Source of the DNA: Limosilactobacillus avistercoris
GTDB lineage: Bacteria > Bacillota > Bacilli > Lactobacillales > Lactobacillaceae
Direction of reading: 5' to 3'
Assembly: GCF_014836425.1 (NCBI RefSeq)
Contig: NZ_JACSQW010000002.1
Span: forward strand, 62,001 to 126,000
Length of the DNA stretch: 64,000 nucleotides
Part shown: positions 20,288-27,762 of the stretch, one piece after another
How positions within the stretch are numbered: position 1 is the first letter of the stretch
Layout of the letters: every line of letters starts with the position of its first letter
Made by a program: the position numbers and the translations under genes
Notes under the pieces: generated by a model
Databases searched by the model: none
Seen by the model: the letters and a program-made list of their open reading frames with translations, nothing else
Told to the model about the DNA's origin: nothing

Positions 20288-20893
20288 ATGATTTTCTTGA
20301 TTGTTTTTGGTGGCTTAATGTTAATCTTGGGTGGCTTTTACCTTGCTAATTCATGGCAACAATACCGTGAGTGGAAAGGTGGAACGATCATCGTTGCCCT
20401 TAGTTTAGCTGCGGTTATCTATGGGGTAATTAATTTGCCAGCATTTAACCATAATAAGCAGCACTCTTCTGAAGCCCGCTCTTCTCAAGTAACGACTACT
20501 AGCGGGAGCGCAGCCTTTTCTAACAAAGCAAATATCGGCTCTGGAAATGGTTCAGCTTCTCAAGAAAATAAGGAAATGGCAATCTTGCGACAATTACAAA
20601 AGGGATATGCTAAGCTTGGGGATGTTTCTTTTGATAGTAAGACTAAGACCTACAAGGTAACACCAACCGATGGTAATACTGTCAATGCGCTTAAGCAGTT
20701 GGCCCAGGATCCAAGCCAGGCAGAGCAGATGGGTTGGAGTAAGTTGACTGATTCCTTCAAGAAGAACTCAAAGGACATCGACAAGGCAATTGGGACTGAT
20801 TACTCAATCAGTATCATGAATCCAGGCGATGATAGTCAAGCTATGTATACAGCAAAGAATGGTAAGACAACTTACGACATTGCAAACCAATAA
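20288..20893 (+). CDS. Membrane-anchored protein of unknown function
   Basis: 201 aa. Two hydrophobic helices (about residues 1-22 and 34-52) are followed by a Ser/Thr/Asn/Gly-rich linker (about 57-95) and a soluble domain. That domain contains LRQLQKGYAKLGDVSFD and ends YTAKNGKTTYDI; it is probably outside the cell. No lipobox Cys is seen. The gene lies 25 bases after apt with a weak GGGGT ribosome site. I do not recognise the family. Confidence 0.75.
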   Translation: MIFLIVFGGLMLILGGFYLANSWQQYREWKGGTIIVALSLAAVIYGVINLPAFNHNKQHSSEARSSQVTTTSGSAAFSNKANIGSGNGSASQENKEMAILRQLQKGYAKLGDVSFDSKTKTYKVTPTDGNTVNALKQLAQDPSQAEQMGWSKLTDSFKKNSKDIDKAIGTDYSISIMNPGDDSQAMYTAKNGKTTYDIANQ

Positions 20894-20898
20894 TTACC

Positions 20899-20927
20899 TT
20901 TACTGTGGGACACAATTTTGATACAAT
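20899..20927 (+). promoter_or_regulatory. tRNA-Ser promoter
   Basis: TTTACT, a 17-base spacer and TACAAT, ending 35 bases before the mature tRNA 5' end. The leader contains a small hairpin, GTTATT / AATAAC. Confidence 0.65.
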
Positions 20928-20962
20928 TTGGTTGTTCGGAGTTATTTTGAATAACCAATTAT

Positions 20963-21051
20963 GGAGAGTTGGCAGAGTGGTAATGCACCGGACTCGAAAT
21001 CCGGCGAACCCGTGTAGAGCGGGCGCGCAGGTTCAAATCCTGTACTCTCCT
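20963..21051 (+). tRNA. tRNA-Ser (anticodon CGA)
   Basis: Class II cloverleaf with the long variable arm typical of serine tRNA. The acceptor arms GGAGAGT / ACTCTCC pair perfectly. The anticodon stem is CCGGA / TCCGG around loop CTCGAAA, giving anticodon CGA, which reads UCG. The T arm is GCAGG-TTCAAAT-CCTGT. CCA is not encoded. The base in the discriminator position is T, whereas serine tRNAs usually carry G there. It probably needs RNase Z, encoded in this window. Confidence 0.95.
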
Positions 21052-21077
21052 TATTTAAATTCTATGTAAGTTTAAGG

Positions 21078-21127
21078 AACCTCAAATACGTTGATATAAT
21101 AGCGTTTTGAGGATTTTCTTTTTTATT
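21078..21127 (+). terminator. Terminator of tRNA-Ser
   Basis: Arms CCTCAAATACG / CGTTTTGAGG around an AT-rich loop, followed by ATTTTCTTTTTT. Confidence 0.75.
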
Positions 21128-21151
21128 TAACTTTAAGAAAGACAAAGTAAG

Positions 21152-21172
21152 TGTTCTCAAAATGTTCTCAAA
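21152..21172. repeat. Two direct copies of TGTTCTCAAA
   Basis: Copies at 21152-21161 and 21163-21172, one base apart, in the AT-rich stretch between the tRNA-Ser terminator and the IS left end. They could be remnants of recombinase arm sites next to a tRNA target, or chance repeats. Confidence 0.6.
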
Positions 21173-21267
21173 TATAAAGGTTCCTTATTTTATTAGTACG
21201 GAAATGACGTGTACCCTTAAAGTTGGAACTTGTATGTTCTTACTTGTAAATTGAATAATTATTTTTC

Positions 21268-22074
21268 TTAGGCAACTAAATTCTGCTCGTATTGGAGTGG
21301 TGTTTGGTTGCCTAGTTTTGTCTGTATTCGTCGTTCATTATAGAAATGAAGCCATTCTTCAATTGCCTGGATTAATTCATCGCGACTTCGATAACTAGTA
21401 TCCTGGCCAATCTCAGCTTTAAGTTTGCTAAAGACCGTTTCACAAGCGGCGTTATCTAAACAGGTTGCTCGATGAGACATGCTTTGTCGAATGTGTCCTT
21501 CACGCAAAAGCTTTCGCCAAGCGTGATGTTGGTAGTGCCATCCTTGATCGGTGTGAAGAGTTAATTGATAACCAGTATATGGTAACTGATCTAGTAACTT
21601 TTGCAGTGGTGTTAAGGCAAAATGGAGTGTAGGGCTTTGACCGATGGCCCAAGTTAAAATCTGCTTAGTGGCGAGATCTTTAATGACTTCCAGATAGACT
21701 TTTTGGCCGTTATATGCCTTAAATTCAGTAATGTCACAGACCATTTTCTGATATTTACGATTACTCATAAAGCGACGATTAAGCTTGTTCTTGGCCTTCT
21801 TACCGTTAGGACCCTTGGAAGAATCGTATTTGCGCCGCCGCTGATTGTATTTAGTACATTTAAGATTCATCTCATGCATGAGGCGTTGGATTCGCTTGTG
21901 ATTAGGAGCTGTTTTACCGATTAGCTGATAATAAGCGCGCACTTGGGCGCTAAGTCGTCGCACTCCATACTCGGCTTCATAGTAGTTAAACAGCCCTTTG
22001 ATTACCGCTTTAAGCTCAAGTTCATCTTCGTTAGGGTACTTAAACTGTTTCTGCCAGTATTGGTAAGTCGACAT
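21268..22074 (-). CDS. IS150-like transposase OrfB, rve/DDE integrase domain
   Basis: 268 aa from the first in-frame ATG; the natural product would begin further upstream by -1 frameshifting from orfA. An HTH_21 segment (YYEAEYGVRRLSAQVRAYY) precedes the DDE core: D in VCDITEFKAY, D in HTDQGWHY, E in CLDNAACETVFSKLKAE. It ends with the standard YNERRIQTKLGNQTP. The catalytic domain looks intact even though orfA is broken. Confidence 0.92.
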   Translation of the reverse strand: MSTYQYWQKQFKYPNEDELELKAVIKGLFNYYEAEYGVRRLSAQVRAYYQLIGKTAPNHKRIQRLMHEMNLKCTKYNQRRRKYDSSKGPNGKKAKNKLNRRFMSNRKYQKMVCDITEFKAYNGQKVYLEVIKDLATKQILTWAIGQSPTLHFALTPLQKLLDQLPYTGYQLTLHTDQGWHYQHHAWRKLLREGHIRQSMSHRATCLDNAACETVFSKLKAEIGQDTSYRSRDELIQAIEEWLHFYNERRIQTKLGNQTPLQYEQNLVA

Positions 22075-22133
22075 CGAAATTGGGAGCGCATCAATTAAGT
22101 CCTTTAACAGGTATTTAGCCTTGAGTTCATTAA

Positions 22134-22645
22134 TTACTTGCGCAAGTTCTTTTTTGGATGCTTTCTCAAGGCTGTCAATTTTTTGAGGCGTCGAGTTGTA
22201 TCTTTAATAATAAGTTTTCTCTTTGTAGAGCTTGATTCTGTTTTTGGAGTTGAAGTAGTTGTTGGTCTCGATCCTTGTCGTGTTGTGTGACCATTTTTAG
22301 GTTTCCTTCCGCGGCGTAATTCTAATAAAGCTTGCGGCCTTGCTTATTATAAAGAGCTTCCCATTTAAATATTGAACCGGGCGATCGAAAGGCAAAGTGA
22401 ATACAAGTTTCAGAAATTGATGCCAAATTTTCTTGTTTCCACTTTACCAGATTCAGCCGGAAATCCCCAGTCACTTTAGGTGGATTGAGCAGTGCCTGTT
22501 TACCAAATTTTGCATAAATTCCCACGCAAATTTGAAATTCTAGTTTAGAGATTCCGTATTTGCTCCTTATAGCAGTTAAGCTAGCTGTTCCATTGGCATA
22601 CTCCTCAACGGCTTTAATCTTAGTGTTAATACTAATTTTAGTCAT
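22134..22645 (-). pseudogene. IS150-like OrfA (helix-turn-helix part), frameshifted
   Basis: Begins MTKISINTKIKAVEEY at ATG 22645 and stops early at TAG 22322-22324. The next coherent OrfA-like segments lie in other frames: LLELRRGRKPK one frame over (22300-22330), MVTQHDKDRDQQ back in the first frame, and LKKLTAL in a third (from about 22188). So about three single-base indels have occurred. An intact slippery heptamer A-AAA-AAG (22149-22155, minus strand) marks the old -1 frameshift site into orfB. Confidence 0.8.
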
Positions 22646-22650
22646 AAAAA

Positions 22651-22683
22651 TACCCCCAGAGTTGATTTCCAACTCTGGGGGTA
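22651..22683 (-). promoter_or_regulatory. Hairpin covering the orfA ribosome site at the IS right end
   Basis: A perfect 14-base stem (TACCCCCAGAGTTG / CAACTCTGGGGGTA) with a 5-base loop. On the minus strand its 3' arm carries the GGGGG that serves as ribosome site 6-10 bases before orfA ATG 22645. Transcripts entering from outside would fold it away, a known way for insertion sequences to avoid being switched on by neighbours. Confidence 0.7.
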
Positions 22684-22794
22684 CACGTCAAGACTTAATA
22701 ACTAGGTGGCTATTTTGGTTATACTATTCAAATTTTATTCATTTTCATTCCGCAAACTAGGGATTTCTTTATCCTCACTCTTGTTTGGGCTCCA

Positions 22795-23229
22795 TCAGCC
22801 TTGCTTACTGATGGAGTTGGTTGGTAGGCACATAAAAACCAAGATAACGATTTCTAGGATGGCCATTAAGCCGTTGCAGAATTCGTTGTCAACATTGCCT
22901 AAGATGATTGAAAGCAACCAAGCTGCAAATAAGAATCAACTGGAGATGCCAACATCCCGAAGCCGACGAACAGTAATTGCGATTCCGGAGAAGATGTTAG
23001 CGATCCCAAAGACTGCCATTAAGACCGCGATAATTAGGATTGCTCCTAATCCCTGAGTGCTCCCGTTAATTAATGAACTAAATGATGAGACACCGCAAGC
23101 AACGAGCAATAGCCATAGAATTGCGTAAATAATTAAGTTAGCTAACACGGGCCACCAGTAATCAGCTCGCGTAGAGGTAGCCTGGTATTTAAATGAGTTT
23201 TCCCAATAATATTTATAAGCTTTAAACAT
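22795..23229 (-). pseudogene. DUF805 membrane protein with in-frame TGA
   Basis: Frame starts MFKAYKYYWENSFKY at ATG 23229 (GGAGGAG upstream) and has the DUF805 pattern: RADYWWPVL, two or three hydrophobic helices, then RRLRDVGISS. A TGA at 22936-22938 follows residue 97. The same frame then continues sensibly (FLFAAWLLSIILGNVDNEF...) for 46 more residues to a TGA at 22795. Family members have Trp at about the stop position (GWxxL), so this looks like TGG to TGA. Without read-through the last helix is lost. It lies next to the IS. Confidence 0.75.
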
Positions 23230-23356
23230 AGTTTAACTCCTCCAATTCTACTATACCATACTTAGAATGCATATCATTTTATATTATTGTTAATCCCCAG
23301 TAAAATAAGGGTGTGGAAAGGATTAGATGGTTGTTTATGCAAAGGAGTTGTTTCAA

Positions 23357-23470
23357 ATGAAAATAGTTGACAAGCCACTTTCAAAGAAGCAAAAAGTTGC
23401 TGCTGTTAGTTTAATTACCGGTGCAATTGCTTTACCAATTTGCATTTTTGCAAAGGTTCACGGAAAGTAA
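23357..23470 (+). CDS. Small single-helix membrane peptide, 37 aa
   Basis: Reads MKIVDKPLSKKQKVAAV, then a hydrophobic helix SLITGAIALPICIFA and the tail KVHGK. A strong AAAGGAG lies 10 bases before the ATG and a bidirectional terminator follows 20 bases after the stop. The basic N terminus and single helix suggest a membrane peptide. Function unknown. It lies between the DUF805 remnant and the SDR gene, opposite in direction to both. Confidence 0.65.
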   Translation: MKIVDKPLSKKQKVAAVSLITGAIALPICIFAKVHGK

Positions 23471-23489
23471 TTCCTAATAACAACATAAT

Positions 23490-23527
23490 TAAACTGCCGT
23501 TCGAATTAACTCGAGCGGCAGTTTATT
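23490..23527. terminator. Bidirectional terminator
   Basis: Arms AAACTGCCGTTCGA / TCGAGCGGCAGTTT (one mismatch) with loop ATTAAC. It serves the 37-aa gene on plus and the SDR gene on minus. Confidence 0.85.
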
Positions 23528-23560
23528 TTGATATTAATGGTTTAAAAATTAGTTGACTAA

Positions 23561-24298
23561 TTATTGAGCAGTGTATCCACCGTCAGTGACGAATTCTGAA
23601 CCGGTACTGAAGGAGGAACGGTCAGAAGCAAGGAAGACACACATGTTGGCAATTTCATCTGCGTCCCCAAGACGGCCCATTGGGTGCAATGCTTCCAAAT
23701 CAGTCCGCATTTCTGGGTAAGCATCAACCATTGGGGTATGAGCGTAACCAGGGTGAACAGAGTTAATTCGGATTGGGTACTTCTTATCGCAACAGTAGAG
23801 GGCGGCTGACTTAGTGATCAGACGAACGGCACCCTTCGCAGCGTTGTAAGAGAAGAGGTTTGGAATCCCAATTAGGCCGGCAATTGAACAAAGGTTAATA
23901 ATTGAACCACCGTTTTCTTTCATGTGCTTAATGGCATACTTTTGCCCAAGCATAACCCCGTCCAGGTCAACGGAAAGAATCTTGTGGAAGTCTTCCATCT
24001 TGACGTCTTCGGCATTATCGAAGAGGAGAATTCCGGCATTGTTTAATAGCACATTTACTGGACCGAAAGTTTCTTCAGCCTTCTTGAATACTTCTGGCCA
24101 AGAGTTTTCGTCTGAAACGTCTTGCTTGATAAAGATTGCCTTGTCGCCTAGTTTGTCCGCTTGCTTTTGCCCTTCAGCATCGTCAACGTCAGTCATTACA
24201 ACTTTGGCGCCTTCGTTGATAAATGCCTTGGTACTTGCAAGACCGAACCCTTTTGCTGCACCAGTTACGATTGCAATTTTACCGTCTAGTTCACCCAT
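23561..24298 (-). CDS. Short-chain alcohol dehydrogenase, R-ADH-like
   Basis: 245 aa classical SDR. N terminus LDGKIAIVTGAAKGFGLA, NNAG motif, catalytic Ser in NLCSIAG, Tyr/Lys in YNAAKGAVR, and C terminus TGSEFVTDGGYTAQ. The last segment and overall layout closely resemble the (R)-specific alcohol dehydrogenase of Lactobacillus brevis, so reversible NAD(P)-dependent ketone/alcohol conversion is the best guess; the true substrate is unknown. The acidic residue after the second strand (TDVDD) favours NAD over NADP. The start ATG follows AGAAAGGATG. A cre-like site lies in its promoter. Confidence 0.85.
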   Translation of the reverse strand: MGELDGKIAIVTGAAKGFGLASTKAFINEGAKVVMTDVDDAEGQKQADKLGDKAIFIKQDVSDENSWPEVFKKAEETFGPVNVLLNNAGILLFDNAEDVKMEDFHKILSVDLDGVMLGQKYAIKHMKENGGSIINLCSIAGLIGIPNLFSYNAAKGAVRLITKSAALYCCDKKYPIRINSVHPGYAHTPMVDAYPEMRTDLEALHPMGRLGDADEIANMCVFLASDRSSFSTGSEFVTDGGYTAQ

Positions 24299-24356
24299 AA
24301 AGAAACATCCTTTCTAAAAATAAAACAGGAGAAAAAATAAAACATACCATCTAGTT

Positions 24357-24370
24357 GATAACGCTTACAT
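24357..24370. promoter_or_regulatory. cre-like catabolite response element
   Basis: TGATAACGCTTACA fits the CcpA-site consensus TGWNANCGNTNWCA at every fixed position. It lies 59 bases upstream of the SDR start, just downstream of its promoter, where binding of CcpA would block transcription. Confidence 0.7.
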
Positions 24371-24375
24371 GTTTA

Positions 24376-24404
24376 GAATAGCACTAATAAATAGATAAAA
24401 CAAC
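24376..24404 (-). promoter_or_regulatory. Promoter of the R-ADH-like SDR gene
   Basis: Minus strand TTGTTT, 17 bases and TATTCT, with an extended TGC before the -10. A perfect 12-base palindrome ACTAATATTAGT (24404-24415) abuts the -35 and could be a further operator. Confidence 0.6.
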
Positions 24405-24479
24405 TAATATTAGTAAATAATATTTGAGTTAATTGTTGCTAACCCGATCGGTGTTTAATGCTTTGCTAATGTAGCCTGG

Positions 24480-24508
24480 TTAAAATTCTTCAGCTTTTCC
24501 GTTATAAT
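24480..24508 (+). promoter_or_regulatory. rnhA-mvaS promoter
   Basis: TTAAAA, a 17-base spacer and TATAAT, about 30 bases before the rnhA start. Confidence 0.6.
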
Positions 24509-24537
24509 TAGAGTATTAGTTTCTAAAGAGGTTGATT

Positions 24538-25212
24538 ATGAGTAAGTACTATGCAGTAAAGAAGGGGCGGCACTCCGGGATCTACCAAACCTGGCCTGAG
24601 TGTCAGCGGGAAATTAGCGGTTATCCTGGTGCGGTATATAAAAGCTTTTTGGATATGCAAACCGCAACCGAGTGGCTTGATGGATGGGATACCGATCAGA
24701 AAAAAATAAATAAAAATAACCCTGATGCGATTTACCTTTTTACAGATGGTGGATCGCGGAACCACGGAAATAAGTTAGGCCAACACGTTAAAAAGACGGA
24801 TAAAGCTGCCTGGGCATTATTGATTAAGAAAGGTGACAAGTCCTTTACCAAAACTGGTGGGGAATTTGGGGCAACGAATAACCGGATGGAGCTAATGGCA
24901 TTGCGGAATGCTCTTCAAATCCTGTTGAAAAATAAGAAGCAGGATAGCCCAATTATTGCAATCCTTGATTCTCATTACGTTTTGGATCCAATTATGAAGC
25001 ACTGGTTAAATGGTTGGCGAAAACGGGGCTGGAAAACAAGTAGCGGTTCGGCAGTCGCTAACAAGGAGTTATGGCAGGAGGTTGTCAAACTGTTGCCACA
25101 ATTTAGCCGGCTCGAATTTCAGTGGACAAAGGGTCACGCTGATAATGATGGGAATATTATTGTTGACCACCTCTTAAATGAAACGATGGATAAGATGGGG
25201 GAAGAAAAATGA
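24538..25212 (+). CDS. rnhA: Ribonuclease HI with N-terminal viroplasmin-type RNA-hybrid-binding domain
   Basis: Degrades RNA in RNA:DNA hybrids. 224 aa from ATG 24538 (AAAGAGG upstream; a TTG two codons earlier is less likely). The N-terminal domain YYAVKKGRHSGIYQTWPEC ... GAVYKSF (residues 1-45) is the hybrid-binding fold also found in eukaryotic RNase H1. The RNase H catalytic carboxylates are in YLFTDGGS, NNRMELMAL, ILDSHYVL and KGHADNDGN. It overlaps mvaS by 4 bases (ATGA), so the two are translationally coupled. Confidence 0.93.
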   Translation: MSKYYAVKKGRHSGIYQTWPECQREISGYPGAVYKSFLDMQTATEWLDGWDTDQKKINKNNPDAIYLFTDGGSRNHGNKLGQHVKKTDKAAWALLIKKGDKSFTKTGGEFGATNNRMELMALRNALQILLKNKKQDSPIIAILDSHYVLDPIMKHWLNGWRKRGWKTSSGSAVANKELWQEVVKLLPQFSRLEFQWTKGHADNDGNIIVDHLLNETMDKMGEEK

Positions 25213-26372
25213 AAATTGGAATTGATAAAATGGCGTTTGCTACAACCGATGAATACATTGACTTACGGGAATTGGCCCGGAAGCGGGGAGATGAACCAGA
25301 CAAGTACACGATTGGAATTGGCCAAGATCGTCAAGTCGTTGTGCCAATGAGTCAAGATATCGTAACACTAGGCGCTACGGCGGCTGAAAAGCTACTGACA
25401 AGTGAGGATAAGAAACACTTGTCGACTGTCATTGTAGCCACGGAATCAGGAATTGATAATTCAAAGGCTAGTGCAATTTATGTAAAGCATCTATTAGGCC
25501 TGGATGACTTTGTACGGACTGTAGAGTTAAAGGAAGCCTGCTACTCCGCAACAGCCGGGATCCAATTTGCCAAGGGATTAGTTGCCATGAATCCGCAATC
25601 AGCTGTCTTAGTGATTGCTGCTGATATCGCCCGGTACGGTTTGGAAACATCCGGAGAAGTGACCCAGGGTGCTGGTGCAGTCGCAATGTTGGTTACTGCT
25701 AACCCACATGTTTTGGCTCTTGAAGATACTACAGTTTCATACACCAAGGACTTAATGGACTTCTGGCGGCCACTATATGCCACTGAAGCGCATGTTGATG
25801 GGAAGTACTCGACTAACGTCTACATTGAATTTTTCCTCCAATGCTGGCAACGCTATCGTCAATTAACGGGGCGCCAACTCGATGATTTTGCTGCGCTTGC
25901 ATTTCACCTTCCCTTTACCAAGATGGGGAAGAAGGCTCTTGAAGGATTACTCCAGGATGATCATTCCCCAATTGCGGAGAAGATGCGGGAGCAATTAACC
26001 GCAAGTCAAAAGTATTGTCGTGAAGTAGGTAACTTGTATACCGGTTCACTTTACCTTGGCTTGATGTCGCTATTGCAAAATGGCCAGGTTAAAGCTGGTG
26101 ACCGGATTGGCCTCTTTAGCTATGGTTCCGGAGCTGAAGGTGAATTCTACAGTGGAATTTTACAAGCTGGTTTTGAAAAATACCTCAGTAACGTTAACGC
26201 GGACTTAGCTGATCGTCACCAGGTATCAATTGAAGAATACGAACAGCAATTTAATTCTCAATTAGGGATGAATCCTGATGATGTAGAGCTTGACTGGGAA
26301 AAGGATCCAGCACCGTTTGTTCTTAAGGGACAAAAAGATTACAAGCGGATTTATGGCAAGGGCGAAAATTAA
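25209..26372 (+). CDS. mvaS: Hydroxymethylglutaryl-CoA synthase
   Basis: Condenses acetyl-CoA with acetoacetyl-CoA to HMG-CoA, the first committed step of the mevalonate route that supplies isoprenoids, including the substrate of UppS in this window. 387 aa. The catalytic Cys lies in ELKEACYSATAG (about residue 111). The active-site Glu is in IVATESGID, and His occurs in ALAFHLPFTKMGKKA. The start overlaps the rnhA stop. No other mevalonate gene is adjacent. Confidence 0.97.
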   Translation: MKIGIDKMAFATTDEYIDLRELARKRGDEPDKYTIGIGQDRQVVVPMSQDIVTLGATAAEKLLTSEDKKHLSTVIVATESGIDNSKASAIYVKHLLGLDDFVRTVELKEACYSATAGIQFAKGLVAMNPQSAVLVIAADIARYGLETSGEVTQGAGAVAMLVTANPHVLALEDTTVSYTKDLMDFWRPLYATEAHVDGKYSTNVYIEFFLQCWQRYRQLTGRQLDDFAALAFHLPFTKMGKKALEGLLQDDHSPIAEKMREQLTASQKYCREVGNLYTGSLYLGLMSLLQNGQVKAGDRIGLFSYGSGAEGEFYSGILQAGFEKYLSNVNADLADRHQVSIEEYEQQFNSQLGMNPDDVELDWEKDPAPFVLKGQKDYKRIYGKGEN

Positions 26373-26409
26373 TCTTAGATAAAAGTGTTATACTGTAATT
26401 AACAATAAA

Positions 26410-26490
26410 CGGGGAGCTTGTATAACAGGCTGAGAGGAAGATGTGATCTTCGACCCATGGGACCTGATTTGGATAATGCCAACGGAGGGA
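26410..26490 (+). ncRNA. TPP riboswitch (THI element)
   Basis: Contains the hallmark pieces in order: GGGGAGC, CTGAGA, GACCC, then ACCTGATTTGGATAATGCCA and CGGAGGGA. These form the pyrimidine- and pyrophosphate-sensing arms of the thiamine pyrophosphate aptamer. It lies ahead of cytX with a terminator hairpin downstream, implying premature termination when TPP is high. Confidence 0.95.
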
Positions 26491-26507
26491 ATTCAATTAA
26501 GAATTTT

Positions 26508-26546
26508 AAAGTCGATCAGGTTTTAAACCTGGTCAACTTTTCTTTA
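26508..26546 (+). terminator. Expression-platform terminator of the TPP riboswitch
   Basis: Arms AAAGTCGATCAGGTTT / AACCTGGTCAACTTT with a following T-rich run. It lies 18 bases after the aptamer and about 45 bases before the cytX start. Confidence 0.85.
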
Positions 26547-26589
26547 TCAGGATCAAGTTCCGCTAATCATGTAAAGGATGGTGGAACTG

Positions 26590-27762
26590 ATGCAACATAG
26601 GACATCACTGTTTGAAAATGGAATGATTTGGTGTGGAGCAGGAATCTCAATTGCCGAGATCCTGACAGGAACGTATTTGGCACCATTAGGAATGACGAAA
26701 GGAATTATCGCGATTATTTTAGGCCACCTTATTGGTTGTAGCCTTCTTTTCCTTTCGGGAGTAATTGGTGGTCAGTTACGGATTAGTGCAATGGAATCCG
26801 TTAAACTTAGCTTTGGTCAAATTGGGGCGTTGTTTTTTGCATTATTGAATGTCCTCCAGCTAGTCGGTTGGACCGGGATTATGATTTATGATGGTTCATT
26901 AGCGGCTGATGGACTCTGGCAACTTGGTCAACCGACATGGTGCCTGTTAATTGGGATTTTGATCATTTTATGGTTGGTTATTGGGATTCGACGACTAAAA
27001 TGGCTTAATTTGGTTGCACTAGCTGCTTTGCTGCTACTAACGGTTGGCCTTTGCTACCTCATCTTTACGGAGCCACATGTCAACAGTCGTCTAGGCAGCC
27101 TGTCGTTTGGTCAAGGACTAGAATTAGCCATTTCGATGCCTCTTTCGTGGTTACCTTTAATTTCAGACTATACTTCGGTAGCCCAGAAGCCGGCACAAGC
27201 GAGCGGTGTTAGTGCGGTTATGTATGGGGTGATTAGTTGTTGGATGGCAATCGTTGGCTTAGGTGCAACCCTCTTAACCGGTGAAACGAACATCGCTAAA
27301 ATAATGCTTGGTGCTGGAGTGGGTCTCAGTGGCTTAGCCATTGTTCTCCTCTCGACAGTCACCACGACCTTTATGGATGCTTATTCTGCTGGTGTTTCTG
27401 CCCAGACACTAAAAGTTAAGTGGTCATCCCGCTCAACTGGGATCTTGGTAACGGTCTTTGGCGTTCTGGGAGCGATTATTTTGCCGATGGATAATTTCAG
27501 TAACTTTCTCTATATTATTGGTTCCGTGTTTACTCCAATGATTACAATTCAGATTATGGACCGCTTTGTTTTCCATTTTGATAATCGTAATCAACAGGTT
27601 AATTGGCGAAACTTCAATCTATGGTTGATTGGCTTCATCGTTTACCGGTGCTTGATGCTGATCGACTTACCGGTCGGGAATACCTTGCCAGATGTTATGA
27701 TTGTGATGCTTCTGGTATGGTTAGTTGAGCGCAAAAGAAAAAGCACAACAGAACTACTTTAA
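26590..27762 (+). CDS. cytX: CytX-type thiamine-precursor (hydroxymethylpyrimidine) transporter
   Basis: 390 aa membrane protein of the NCS1 nucleobase/cation symporter family, about 11-12 hydrophobic helices, starting at ATG 26590 (GGTGGA upstream). The N terminus ENGMIWCGAGISIAEILTG and the conserved PLSWLPLISDYTS fit CytX. The TPP riboswitch directly upstream supports a role in uptake of a thiamine precursor, probably HMP. No thiamine-synthesis gene follows, so this is a stand-alone regulated transporter. Confidence 0.9.
   Translation: MQHRTSLFENGMIWCGAGISIAEILTGTYLAPLGMTKGIIAIILGHLIGCSLLFLSGVIGGQLRISAMESVKLSFGQIGALFFALLNVLQLVGWTGIMIYDGSLAADGLWQLGQPTWCLLIGILIILWLVIGIRRLKWLNLVALAALLLLTVGLCYLIFTEPHVNSRLGSLSFGQGLELAISMPLSWLPLISDYTSVAQKPAQASGVSAVMYGVISCWMAIVGLGATLLTGETNIAKIMLGAGVGLSGLAIVLLSTVTTTFMDAYSAGVSAQTLKVKWSSRSTGILVTVFGVLGAIILPMDNFSNFLYIIGSVFTPMITIQIMDRFVFHFDNRNQQVNWRNFNLWLIGFIVYRCLMLIDLPVGNTLPDVMIVMLLVWLVERKRKSTTELL

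Larger units (their letters stand above)
21205..22690 (-). mobile_element. IS3-family (IS150-like) insertion sequence, degenerate
   Basis: 1486 bp, with ends in imperfect inverted repeats. The left end TGACGTGTACCCTTAAAGTT and the inverted right end TGACGTGTACCCCCAGAGTT match at 21 of 24 positions when the following GGAA is included. It carries orfA and orfB on the minus strand in the usual IS3 order. The flanking bases (AAA left, AGA right) give no clean target duplication, so the junctions have drifted or rearranged. orfA is frameshifted, so the copy is probably immobile without help. Confidence 0.88.

Noticed and set aside
22787-22816. Inverted repeat CTCCATCAG / CTGATGGAG near the DUF805 remnant
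   Set aside because: Good stem, but no T run on either strand, and its left part lies at the frame end; not called a terminator.
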